NCBI RefSeq assembly: GCF_031456495.1
Contig: NZ_JAVDUW010000003.1
Location: 682,001 to 746,000, forward strand
Direction: 5' to 3'
Source of the DNA: Pedococcus sp031456495
GTDB taxonomy: Bacteria; Actinomycetota; Actinomycetes; Actinomycetales; Dermatophilaceae
DNA: 64,000 nt
Shown one piece after another: positions 17,229-25,297 of the stretch (positions are counted from its first letter, which is position 1; each line of letters starts with the position of its first letter). The notes under the pieces are model-generated. The model made no database searches and was not told the origin of the DNA. It saw nothing but the letters and a program-made list of their open reading frames with translations. The translations under genes and the position numbers were made by a program.

Positions 17229-17821
17229 GGCGTGTCCTTCGGCTGGTGGGTGGTGTGGGCGTCGTCGTCGAAGACGTTCCAGCAGATGGGGCTGCGGGCT
17301 CGCTGGTCCTCCAGGACGAGCTCGCGGACGGCGTCCGGCAGCCGGTCGCGCTGCCACTGCCGCTCGGCCGCCGCAGCCCGGTCGCCGGCGGCACGGGTGG
17401 TGGCCGGGTCTGCGTCAGCCCGGTCCGTGCCGGCCGACTCGGCAGCGGCCCGGGCGGCCCTGATCGCGTAGGCCGCGGCGCCGAGGTCGTGCGCGGCGAC
17501 GTGGGCGACGGCCACGGCCTGGCCCGCGGACAGGGCGGCGAAGCGTGCGGGGTCCGGCAGGCCGCGGCCCGCGGCGTTCGCCTGGAACGCCATGTCGTGC
17601 GCCACCGTCATCCGCACCTCACCCCGGATCCACGCCCGGCCGGTCTCGATGGCCTCGCGCGGGCGGTCGTCGTCCGGGCTCTCCCTCTCGAACAGCGGCA
17701 GGACGTGCTCGGCGCACTGCAGGGCCCACTCGGCCAGCAGGTGGTGGTGCTCGTCGGTGAGCGTCCCTCCCCGGCGGATCGTGACGAGCCGCGGGTCGCG
17801 CTCCTTCGGCAGGATCGGCAC
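17225..17821 (-). CDS. Imm5-like putative immunity protein
   Basis: 198 residues, helical and alanine rich. The N-terminal PKERDPRLVTIRRGGTLTDE and following HHLLAEWALQCAEHVLPLFE resemble the Imm5-like family annotated as putative immunity proteins in actinobacteria. Members are predicted, mostly from genome context, to protect against polymorphic toxins; no toxin gene is visible here. The GTG start at 17821 places PILPKERDPR at the N-terminus as in relatives. It overlaps the VOC gene by 4 bases. Family membership is moderately sure; the immunity role is not. Confidence 0.65.
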   Translation of the reverse strand: MPILPKERDPRLVTIRRGGTLTDEHHHLLAEWALQCAEHVLPLFERESPDDDRPREAIETGRAWIRGEVRMTVAHDMAFQANAAGRGLPDPARFAALSAGQAVAVAHVAAHDLGAAAYAIRAARAAAESAGTDRADADPATTRAAGDRAAAAERQWQRDRLPDAVRELVLEDQRARSPICWNVFDDDAHTTHQPKDTP

Positions 17822-17936
17822 GCCGCCCTTCCTACCACCCGGCGCGGACACGGTGGGCACGCTCGACGCCGCCCGGCCGGCCAGCCACCCAGTCGCCGGG
17901 CAGGCGCCACGTCCCGGGCTCTGGTTGGCTCGACGC

Positions 17937-18821
17937 ATGATCTTCGAGGGGTTCGAGGAGTGGGAGCACGAGCTCCCGACGGGGGTCCGGTTGCACGGCC
18001 GGTCCGGGGGCGAGGGGCCCGCGGTGGTGCTTCTGCACGGGCACCCGCGCGCCCACACCACCTGGCACCGCGTGGCACCCACGTTGGCCGGCGCCGGGTT
18101 CACGGTCGTCTGCCCGGACCTGCGCGGCTACGGCCGATCGTCCACGCCGGAGCCGGACGCCGACCACGAGGTGTATGCCGACCGGGCCATGGCCGCCGAC
18201 GTCGTCGCCCTGGTGGAGGCGCTGGGCCACGACGGGTTCGCCGTCGTGGGTCACGACCGCGGCCAGGGCGTCGCCTACCGGTGCGCGCTGGACCACCCGG
18301 GAGAGGTGCGGGCGCTCGGGGTGCTGGACGGCGTCCCGATGGCGGAGGCGGTCGAGCGGGCCGACGCGCGGTTCGCCACGGAGTGGTGGCACTGGTTCTT
18401 CTTCGCCGGCTCCCCGCACGCCGAGCGGGTCATCACCGCCGACCCCGACGCCTGGTACGGCCTCGACGCCGCGAAGGAGGAGGCGATGGGGGCCGAGAGC
18501 TTCGCCTACGTCTGCGCCGCGCTGCACGACCCCGCCACGGTGCGGGCCATGCTCGAGGACTACCGGGCGGGCCTGTCCGTCGACGCCGCGCACGACCGGG
18601 CCGACCGCGAGCGCGGGCACCGCATCACCTGCCCGACGCTGGTCGCCTGGTCGGTGCACGACGACATGGAGCACCTCTACGGCGACCCGTCCGAGATCTG
18701 GCGGGGCTGGGTCGACGCCCCGGTGGAGACGGCCCGCATCGACAGCGGCCACCACATGGCCGAGGAGAACCCCGAGCAGCTCGCCGGCGTGCTGGCCGAC
18801 TTCCTGTCGCGGCGGCTCTGA
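17937..18821 (+). CDS. Alpha/beta hydrolase, haloacetate dehalogenase-like
   Basis: 294 residues of the alpha/beta hydrolase fold. LLHGHPRAHTTWHRVAP forms the oxyanion loop, VVGHDRGQGVAYR carries an Asp nucleophile in the G-H-D-R-G elbow typical of haloacetate and epoxide-opening members, and SGHHMAEENPEQL holds the catalytic His. A Trp-rich cap (EWWHWFFFAGSP) is also typical of fluoroacetate dehalogenase-like proteins. The sequence therefore suggests C-halogen or epoxide hydrolysis, but the true substrate is open. A weak TTGGCT box ends 6 bases before the ATG. It stands alone between convergent and divergent neighbours. Confidence 0.85.
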   Translation: MIFEGFEEWEHELPTGVRLHGRSGGEGPAVVLLHGHPRAHTTWHRVAPTLAGAGFTVVCPDLRGYGRSSTPEPDADHEVYADRAMAADVVALVEALGHDGFAVVGHDRGQGVAYRCALDHPGEVRALGVLDGVPMAEAVERADARFATEWWHWFFFAGSPHAERVITADPDAWYGLDAAKEEAMGAESFAYVCAALHDPATVRAMLEDYRAGLSVDAAHDRADRERGHRITCPTLVAWSVHDDMEHLYGDPSEIWRGWVDAPVETARIDSGHHMAEENPEQLAGVLADFLSRRL

Positions 18822-18864
18822 CGACCGGGGGCGCGGGGACCTCCCGTCCCGGCGGCCCGGACCC

Positions 18865-19197
18865 TCAGAGCTGCAGGATGCGGGCCGAGACCTCGTAGGC
18901 GGCGGCGACGCCCTTCGGGTCGTGGAGACCGGCGGGGTCGTCGAGGGCCGTCTGCGCGTGCCGGCGCACGGCCGCCCCGGGGTCGGGGGCGACGAGGTCC
19001 TCGCACAGCCCCGCGACGACGAGGTGGGCGTCGTGCTCGTGCAGTCCCTCCACCGCCAAGCCGTTGTACAGCAGCGTCGCCGCCTCCTCGAAGACCTCGC
19101 GCGCCATCTCGGGGTCCACCTCGGGGCGCTCCCGCGCGACCCTCTCGGCGGTGGCCAGCAGCTGGTCGAACGGCGGCTCGAACTGGGGCGACGGCAT
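18865..19197 (-). CDS. Hypothetical helical protein
   Basis: 110 residues, mostly helical and acidic; not recognised. Visible stretches are DQLLATAERVARERPEVDPE and NGLAVEGLHEHDAHLVVAGL, with no membrane segment, signal peptide or cysteine cluster. The ATG at 19197, within the octamer GTATGCCG, was chosen over a longer in-frame start at 19281 whose extra residues look non-coding. It converges with the hydrolase gene. Confidence 0.6.
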   Translation of the reverse strand: MPSPQFEPPFDQLLATAERVARERPEVDPEMAREVFEEAATLLYNGLAVEGLHEHDAHLVVAGLCEDLVAPDPGAAVRRHAQTALDDPAGLHDPKGVAAAYEVSARILQL

Positions 19198-19293
19198 ACC
19201 GCCAGCGTCGCAAGCGGTGGCTCGCGGCGGCAACAGGATTGCGGCCTCGGCGCCCTCGGCGCACTCGGCGGCGTCGGGCACCTCACACGGCCC

Positions 19294-19941
19294 TCAGGCG
19301 CCCTCGGTGCCGCCCGAGGTCCGGGTGAAGGTGAGGTGGGTGACGCCGCTGGGCGAGGACACGGTCTCGACGGCATACCCCTCCTCTATGCCCTCGAGGC
19401 CGTCCCAGAGGCGCACGCCGCGCCCGAGGACGATCGGCACCTGCACGAGGTGCATGCGGTCGACGAGCCCGGCGGCGAGGAAGTCGCGGACCACGCTGGG
19501 GCCACCGCCGATCCGGACGTCGAGCCCGCCGGCGGCCTCCCGCGCCACCGCGAGCGCCTCGGCGGGGCTGGCGTCGAGGAAGTGGAAGGTGGTCCCACCC
19601 TCCATCTCCATCGGGGGTCGGGGGTGGTGGGTCAGGACGAACGTCGGCGTGTGGAAGGGCGGGTTGGGTCCCCACCAACCGCGCCAGTCCGCGTCGTCCT
19701 GCCAGCCGGGCGGCCCGAACTTGTTCGCGCCCATGATCTCCGCGCCGATCCCGTGCTCGTGCCGCTGGGCCATCGCGTTGTCGACGCCGTCGCTGCCGGC
19801 CGGGTCCCACATGCGGGTGGCCATCATCCACCGGTGCAGGCGCTGGCCGGCGTGGCCGAACGGCGCCTCGAGGGACTGCGGCTCCCCCGTGGCGAAGCCG
19901 TCGAGCGAGATCGAGAAGTTCTGGATCCGGGTGAGGGACAT
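19294..19941 (-). CDS. Dihydrofolate reductase-like (RibD C-terminal domain) protein
   Basis: 215 residues of the DHFR/RibD-C fold. RIQNFSISLDGFATG opens the domain, GAEIMGANKFG is the first nucleotide-site loop, TFVLTHHPRPPM follows, and GGLDVRIGGGPSVVRDFLAAG is the NADPH-binding glycine loop. The family reduces pterin- or pyrimidine-like compounds; the substrate here is unknown and it is not the folate DHFR. The ATG at 19941 has GGAG 7 bases upstream, whereas the GTG at 19947 is too close to it. It is a single gene, divergent from the SNF2 gene. Confidence 0.87.
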   Translation of the reverse strand: MSLTRIQNFSISLDGFATGEPQSLEAPFGHAGQRLHRWMMATRMWDPAGSDGVDNAMAQRHEHGIGAEIMGANKFGPPGWQDDADWRGWWGPNPPFHTPTFVLTHHPRPPMEMEGGTTFHFLDASPAEALAVAREAAGGLDVRIGGGPSVVRDFLAAGLVDRMHLVQVPIVLGRGVRLWDGLEGIEEGYAVETVSSPSGVTHLTFTRTSGGTEGA

Positions 19942-20281
19942 GGGCACGCTCCTGCCTGGGTGGTGGCGCCAGTCTGCCGCGCGCGGCCGACAGCGGTCTG
20001 CAGGATGGACCCGGCCCCGACCCGGTCCTCATCGGTCGGGCGGACGTGGCGCGCCGATGTGCCGGTCGGGTACCCCTCGAGCGGGCGGACCGCGTACGCT
20101 GGGACCTGCGTCCCGCCGCACGGCGGAGGCGCTCCAGCGACACGGGCCCAGCCCCTCCCCTGCCGCGCGGCCGCACCGGTCCGGTGCGTCGTGCCGTCGG
20201 CGGGCAGGCGAGCCGCCCCGCGCTCGGTGCCCCGGCACCGTCCTCGGCCCGTGCCGTGTCCGACCAGGAGAAGGAACCCGC
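19942..20281. promoter_or_regulatory. 340-base divergent intergenic region before the SNF2 gene
   Basis: No convincing gene lies here. On the plus strand TACGCT (20095-20100) is a possible -10 box; if used, the SNF2 mRNA would have a leader of about 175 bases that is very GC rich. The region ends with AGGAGAAGGA, the ribosome site of the SNF2 gene. On the minus strand a CAGACT box about 30 bases before the reductase start could serve that gene. No riboswitch or known motif was recognised. Confidence 0.35.
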
Positions 20282-22471
20282 TTGGCACAGCGAGCTCCGC
20301 GCCGTCCCGGCGCGTCGCGTCCCACGTCCCGCGACGGACGACGTCCGCGCACCCGGGACGAGGAGGGCATCCTCCCCGTCCTCGCCAAGGCCGTCCGCCA
20401 GGTGGAGGCGGCCGCCCAGCGCGGCCCCGTGCGCCCCGGCGCCCGCACGGCATACCAGGTCGTCGCCCTGCTCGTGCGCGAGGAGCGCGCCCGCGTGAAG
20501 ACCGACCCGGAGGTCTCGGAGGCGGAGCGCTCCGCCGTCCTGACCCGGCTCGACGGCATCGCCACGATCCTCGCCAAGACCGCCGCCCGCGACACGTCCC
20601 TCCTGGCCCTGCTGGCCGAGGACGCCACCATCTCCTCCGCGGCTCTGAGCCTCAAGGAGGACATGCTCCGCGCGGCCGGCCGGGAGGTCGAGCCCGAGGA
20701 GGAGCCCGAGCCGGACGAGGTCGCCGAGGTGCCCGCCGCACCCCAGCGGCTCGTGCCGCCGACCGTGCTCGCGCGCCAGCTGGCGAACCCGTTCCTGGCC
20801 CCCGACTACTCCGCCGTTCCCCCGCGCCCCACGACCAACCGGCTGGGCGGCTGGGAGCTGCTGACGCCGCTGTTCCGTGCGTTCGAGAGCGGCGGGGACG
20901 CCACCTGTATGCCGTTGCCCGAGGACCCGGAGCTGCCGATGGGCATGCGCGGGCTGCACCTCATGCGGCACCAGGCCCAGCTCGTGGCGGCCGCGGCGGA
21001 GGGTCACCGGACCTTCCTGCTGGCCGACGAGCCCGGCCTGGGGAAGACGGCGCAGGCGCTGCTCGCCGCGGAGGCCGCCGACGCGTTCCCCCTGCTGGTC
21101 GCCGTCCCGAACGTCGTCAAGGCGAACTGGGCCCGTGAGGCCGAGCTGTGGACCCCGCGCCGGACCTCGACCGTCGTGCACGGCAACGGCGAGACGGTCG
21201 ACGGGTTCGCCGACATCGTCATCGTCAACTACGAGATCCTCGACCGGCACGTCGGCTGGCTCGGCGAGCACGGCTTCCAGGGCATGGTCGTCGACGAGGC
21301 CCACTTCATCAAGAACAAGACCTCGCAGCGCTCGCGCCACGTCCTCGAGCTCTCCGAGCGCATCCGCTCGCGCCGCCTCAACCCGCTGCTCATGGCCCTC
21401 ACCGGCACGCCGCTCATCAACGACATCGAGGACTTCCGCGCGATCTGGCAGTTCCTCGGCTGGATCGACGACACCAAGCCGCGGATGGCGCTCATGGCCG
21501 CCTTGGAGGAGAACGGCCTCACCCCGGCCGACCACGGCTTCTACAAGGCCGCCCGGACCAGCGTCATCGACCTCGGCATCGTCCGCCGGCGCAAGGTCGA
21601 CGTCGCCGCCGACATCCCGTCCCGCAGGATCGCCGACCTGCCGGTCGAGCTCGACGACGAGGCCGGGCGCTCGATCCGCGCGGCCGAGCAGGAGCTCGCG
21701 CGGCGGCTGGTCGCGCGGTACGACTCCGCCCTCGCGACGCGCAAGGTCTCGGTCGTCGTCGACGGCATCGACCACGACCTGGTCCGGCGGGTCGCCGAGT
21801 GGGAGCGCGAGGACGGCGGGTCTGACAAGACCGGCGACAACGTCTTCACGGTCATGCGCCGCATCGGCCAGGCCAAGGCCGGCCTGGCCGCTGACTACGC
21901 CGCCCAGCTGGCGCGCAACGTCGGCAAGGTCGTGTTCTTCGCCAAGCACATCGACGTCATGGACGAGGCGGAGCAGACCTTCGCCAAGCGCGGGATCGGC
22001 TTCTCCTCGATCCGCGGCGACCAGACGCCGAAGGCGCGCAAGGCGGCCATCGACGCGTTCCTCACCGACCCCCAGGTCTCGGTCGTGGTCTGCTCGCTCA
22101 CCGCGGCAGGCGTCGGCCTCAACCTCCAGGTCGCCTCCAACGTCGTCCTCGCCGAGCTCTCGTGGACCTCCGCCGAGCAGACGCAGGCCATCGACCGTGT
22201 GCACCGGATCGGCCAGACCGAGCCGGTCACCGCGTGGCGGATCATCGCGGCGCAGACCATCGACCCGCGCATCGCCCAGCTCATCGACGACAAGGCGGGG
22301 CTCGCGGCCCGCGCCCTCGACGGGTCGGACGAGGAGGTCGGCTCCTCCGCCGACGTCCAGCTCGAGGCGCTGGTGACCCTGCTGACCGACGCGCTGGAGA
22401 AGCGGCAGGCGGCCATGCCGGCGACCGAGGTCGCCGACCTCGTCGAGGTTCCCGAGGTCACCGAGGCCTGA
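20282..22471 (+). CDS. SNF2-family DEAD/DEAH helicase-like ATPase
   Basis: 729 residues. After a basic tail and a helical region (about 1-215), the SNF2 motor starts with LMRHQAQLVAA. ADEPGLGKTAQ (about 247) is Walker A, VVDEAHFIKNKTSQR (about 336) the DEAH box, MALTGTPLIND motif III, and SLTAAGVGLNLQ with QAIDRVHRIGQTEPV motifs V and VI. Such ATPases move along double-stranded DNA to remodel bound proteins or polymerase. No nuclease or zinc domain is fused. The TTG at 20282 was chosen because AAGGA lies 7 bases upstream and no better start fits. The neighbours do not form a defence island, so the role is open. Confidence 0.88.
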   Translation: MAQRAPRRPGASRPTSRDGRRPRTRDEEGILPVLAKAVRQVEAAAQRGPVRPGARTAYQVVALLVREERARVKTDPEVSEAERSAVLTRLDGIATILAKTAARDTSLLALLAEDATISSAALSLKEDMLRAAGREVEPEEEPEPDEVAEVPAAPQRLVPPTVLARQLANPFLAPDYSAVPPRPTTNRLGGWELLTPLFRAFESGGDATCMPLPEDPELPMGMRGLHLMRHQAQLVAAAAEGHRTFLLADEPGLGKTAQALLAAEAADAFPLLVAVPNVVKANWAREAELWTPRRTSTVVHGNGETVDGFADIVIVNYEILDRHVGWLGEHGFQGMVVDEAHFIKNKTSQRSRHVLELSERIRSRRLNPLLMALTGTPLINDIEDFRAIWQFLGWIDDTKPRMALMAALEENGLTPADHGFYKAARTSVIDLGIVRRRKVDVAADIPSRRIADLPVELDDEAGRSIRAAEQELARRLVARYDSALATRKVSVVVDGIDHDLVRRVAEWEREDGGSDKTGDNVFTVMRRIGQAKAGLAADYAAQLARNVGKVVFFAKHIDVMDEAEQTFAKRGIGFSSIRGDQTPKARKAAIDAFLTDPQVSVVVCSLTAAGVGLNLQVASNVVLAELSWTSAEQTQAIDRVHRIGQTEPVTAWRIIAAQTIDPRIAQLIDDKAGLAARALDGSDEEVGSSADVQLEALVTLLTDALEKRQAAMPATEVADLVEVPEVTEA

Positions 22472-22565
22472 CCGGGGACCCCGGCCACGCCGTGGCATCC
22501 CTCGGCACACCGACCCGGCATACCCGCCCGCACACCCCCGCCCCACCCGCGACCCCCACGGACCC

Positions 22566-23072
22566 ATGACGACACGCCTGCTGCTCCTCGCGGACACGCA
22601 CCTGCCGAAGCGCGCGAGGGACCTGCCCGACGAGGTCTGGCGCGCCGTCGGCGAGGCCGACCTGGTCCTGCACGCCGGGGACTGGGTGGACGTGGCCCTG
22701 CTGGACGAGCTGGAGTCGCGCGCGCGGCGACTCGTCGGCGTGGCGGGCAACAACGACCACGGGGTGCTGCGCGAGCGGCTCCCCGAGCTGGCCACCGTCG
22801 ACGTCGAGGGCCTGCGGTTCGGCGTCGTGCACCAGACCGGGCCCGCGACCGGGCGTGAGGCTCGCTGCGAGGCGGACCACCCGGGCCTGGACGTCCTCGT
22901 GTTCGGGCACAGCCACATCCCCTGGGACACGACCACCCCGCGGGGCCTGCGGCTGCTCAACCCCGGCTCCCCCACCGACCGGCGCCGCCAGCCGTGGTGC
23001 ACGTACATGACCGCGGTGGTCGAGGACGGTGTCCTGGGCCGGGTCGTGCTGCACGAGCTCCCGCGCCGCTGA
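22566..23072 (+). CDS. YfcE/MJ0936-type metallophosphoesterase
   Basis: 168 residues with every metal-site motif of the calcineurin-like fold: LLLADTHLPK (D-x-H), VLHAGDWVD (G-D), VAGNNDHG (G-N-x-D-H), VHQTG, and VFGHSHIPW (G-H-x-H). The YfcE group hydrolyses phosphodiesters in vitro; the natural substrate is unknown. The gene starts 94 bases after the SNF2 stop, with a short CCGGGG-A-CCCCGG hairpin between, so it may or may not share the transcript. Confidence 0.9.
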   Translation: MTTRLLLLADTHLPKRARDLPDEVWRAVGEADLVLHAGDWVDVALLDELESRARRLVGVAGNNDHGVLRERLPELATVDVEGLRFGVVHQTGPATGREARCEADHPGLDVLVFGHSHIPWDTTTPRGLRLLNPGSPTDRRRQPWCTYMTAVVEDGVLGRVVLHELPRR

Positions 23073-23118
23073 GGCGTCAGGCCGCGGCCCCACGCCGCTG
23101 GCCGTCAGGTCCGGCCGG

Positions 23119-24669
23119 TCAGGCCCGGAGGACCTGCTCCTGCCGGTAGCCCGTGGTCAGGTCGGTGATGGTCACCGCCACGATGCCGGCGGCGTCGACG
23201 GTGTACCGCTCCTCGACGGTGGGCCCGCTCCCCAGGCGCTCGATCGCGACGCCGTCCGGCAGCCGGTCGCCGCCCTGCTGCAGCGCCGGGTCGAACGGGA
23301 ACACGACCTCGCCGACCGGAGCCAGGTCACCCCTCGGCTCGCCCTGGTCGTCGACCGAGGAGTACTCCACGAACCGGAACCAGCCGACGTTGTGCGCGGC
23401 CTGGTAGCGCCGGGTCACGACCACCGGCTCGGAGGAGGCGTCCGGGCCCACGGCCGACGCGGTCGCGAGCGAGCGGTCAAGGACCGGGTCGAAGGACACC
23501 CCCGCCCCGGCCTCGCGCTCCCGGAACACGCCGAAACCGCGCGAGAGGCGGTCCTGCAGCGAGAAACCGGCCGACCGGTCTGCGGCGATGGCGAGGCCGA
23601 CCGCTGACGACGCGCTGGGCAGCGGCGCCCGGTGGACCCTGCGCCCGAACCGCTCGCGCAGCAGCCTCGGCACCAGTGGCAGCCCGCTCGCCCCGCCGAC
23701 GAGGTAGATGCCGGCCACGCCCTCCAGCCCCATCGGGTCGTCGCCGGGCGGAAGGGTCGCCACGAGCGGCTCCATGGCCGCCACGGACTGCTCGACCAGG
23801 GGCGTGACGGCGGCGTAGTAGTCGGCGACGTCGACGCTGACCAGCCCTGTCTCCGAGCCGGGCACCTCGAGGGGCACGCGCCGCGACTGCGGGGTCAGCC
23901 GCTCCTTGGCCTCACGGCACTGGTCGACGAGGGCCGCCCAGTCCTCGGCGGCCAGGTCGCCGCGGCCCACCCCGGCAGCCTGCAGCGCCAGGTCGGCGAG
24001 CGCCTCGTCGAAGTCGTCGCCGCCGAGGCGGTTCACGCCGCGTGAGTCGAGGACCTCGTGGGTCGTGCCGTCGAGCTGGACGAGGGAGGTGTCGAACGTG
24101 CCGCCGCCGAGGTCGTAGACCACGACGAGGTTGCGGCGCGAGGTGATGGAGCGGGACTGGCGGTGGGCGAACTCGAGGCTGGCGGCGGAGGGCTCGTTGA
24201 CCATGCCGGCCACGGTGAACCCGCCGCGGCGGCAGGCCTCGAGGGTGAGGAAGCGCTGCGCGCTGTGGGCCTGCGCCGGGACGCCGAGCACGACCCGGAC
24301 GTCGTCGCCGGAACCCGACACCCCATCCACGCTGGAGGCCTCCTGCAGGGCCCGGCGCAGGGACGCGAAGAACCCGGTCAGGACGTCGAGGACGGGGACG
24401 TCCCGGCCACCCACGGCGAGGGTGGCGCCGGGTGCGGTGCCGGGCTCGGCCAGCGCCCGCTTGAACGAGCGGACCACCGGTGCGCCCCGCCGTCCCGCCT
24501 CAAGCGCCTCGAAGCCGAAGACGAGCTCGTCGCCGTCGAGCGCGGCGACCGAGGGGAAGTGGTCGTGGGCGTCCCCGTCGGCGTCGAGGAACGACACGAC
24601 CGGGTAGTTGCCCCGGTCCGCGTGCGCGACGACCGTGTGCGTGGTGCCGAAGTCCAGCCCGAGATCCAT
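23119..24669 (-). CDS. Hsp70 family protein without the alpha-helical lid
   Basis: 516 residues. The ATPase domain is complete: LGLDFGTTHTVVAH (phosphate 1), VVYDLGGGTFDTSLVQ (phosphate 2), NEPSAASLEFAH, and GIYLVGGASGLPLVPRLL (adenosine). After about residue 385 only some 130 residues remain, predicted mostly beta, in place of the roughly 230-residue substrate-binding and lid region of DnaK. It is therefore a short Hsp70 relative, not the main DnaK. No GrpE or DnaJ gene is nearby. The ATG has TAGCCT ending 6 bases upstream and no Shine-Dalgarno sequence, so it is probably leaderless. Confidence 0.88.
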   Translation of the reverse strand: MDLGLDFGTTHTVVAHADRGNYPVVSFLDADGDAHDHFPSVAALDGDELVFGFEALEAGRRGAPVVRSFKRALAEPGTAPGATLAVGGRDVPVLDVLTGFFASLRRALQEASSVDGVSGSGDDVRVVLGVPAQAHSAQRFLTLEACRRGGFTVAGMVNEPSAASLEFAHRQSRSITSRRNLVVVYDLGGGTFDTSLVQLDGTTHEVLDSRGVNRLGGDDFDEALADLALQAAGVGRGDLAAEDWAALVDQCREAKERLTPQSRRVPLEVPGSETGLVSVDVADYYAAVTPLVEQSVAAMEPLVATLPPGDDPMGLEGVAGIYLVGGASGLPLVPRLLRERFGRRVHRAPLPSASSAVGLAIAADRSAGFSLQDRLSRGFGVFREREAGAGVSFDPVLDRSLATASAVGPDASSEPVVVTRRYQAAHNVGWFRFVEYSSVDDQGEPRGDLAPVGEVVFPFDPALQQGGDRLPDGVAIERLGSGPTVEERYTVDAAGIVAVTITDLTTGYRQEQVLRA

Positions 24670-24776
24670 GCCGCAAGGCTAGGCGCACCCCGGGACCCGA
24701 GCGCGACCCGCGTCCGAGGAGTAGGAAGGACCGCGAGGCGCAGGAGAGCGCGAAGGCACGGGAGAGGATGCGAGCC

Positions 24777-25244
24777 ATGACCGAGGGACGTCCGCCGTTC
24801 CCGCCGTTCGACGAGCAGAGCGCCCGGCAGAAGGTGCAGGCCGCCGAGGACGCCTGGAACACCCGGGACCCGCACCGCGTGAGCCTGGCGTACACACCGG
24901 ACTCGGTGTGGCGCAACCGCGACACCTTCCTGCAGGGGCGCGAGCAGATCGTCGAGTTCCTCACGGCCAAGTGGGAGCGCGAGCTCGACTACGCGCTGCG
25001 CAAGAGCCTGTGGGGCTTCACCGGCAACCGGATCGCCGTCCGCTTCCAGTACGAGTGCCACGACCGCAGCGGCCACTGGTTCCGCAGCTACGGCAACGAG
25101 CTGTGGGAGTTCGACGACGCCGGGCTGATGCGGCGGCGCGAGGCCTCCATCAACGACCTCGCGATCTCCGAGGACGAGCGGCGCATCTTCGGACCGCGCC
25201 CCGAGGACGAGCGCACCCCCGAGCACGACATCCCGCTGCACTGA
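24777..25244 (+). CDS. NTF2-like protein (DUF1348/SnoaL-like)
   Basis: 155 residues. The sequence QKVQAAEDAWNTRDPHRVSL, then YTPDSVWRNRDTFLQGREQ and WERELDYALRKSLW, and later HDRSGHWFRSYGNELWEFD match the DUF1348 branch of the NTF2/SnoaL cone-shaped fold. Members are small cytoplasmic proteins with no agreed reaction. The ATG at 24777 has GGAGAGG 9 bases upstream; an ATG at 24768 is too close to it. It diverges from the Hsp70 gene and converges on the nitrate locus, with a strong hairpin between. Confidence 0.85.
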   Translation: MTEGRPPFPPFDEQSARQKVQAAEDAWNTRDPHRVSLAYTPDSVWRNRDTFLQGREQIVEFLTAKWERELDYALRKSLWGFTGNRIAVRFQYECHDRSGHWFRSYGNELWEFDDAGLMRRREASINDLAISEDERRIFGPRPEDERTPEHDIPLH

Positions 25245-25255
25245 CGCGGGCTCCC

Positions 25256-25294
25256 CTGGCGCCGTCCTGCGGGCGGCCCCCGGGACGGCGCCAG
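25256..25294. terminator. Bidirectional hairpin terminator between convergent genes
   Basis: CTGGCGCCGTCC (25256-25267) and its exact inverse GGACGGCGCCAG (25283-25294) form a 12-base-pair stem with a 15-base loop. It fills the gap between the NTF2-like gene (ends 25244) and the nitrate locus (ends 25298). There is no T-run, as is common in actinobacteria. It should stop transcripts from both sides. Confidence 0.7.
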
Positions 25295-25297
25295 TCC

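Noticed and set aside
20282..24669. SNF2 ATPase, phosphoesterase and Hsp70-like genes as a new defence island
   Set aside because: The genes do not form an operon, the Hsp70 gene is on the other strand, and no nuclease, methylase or mobile element is nearby.
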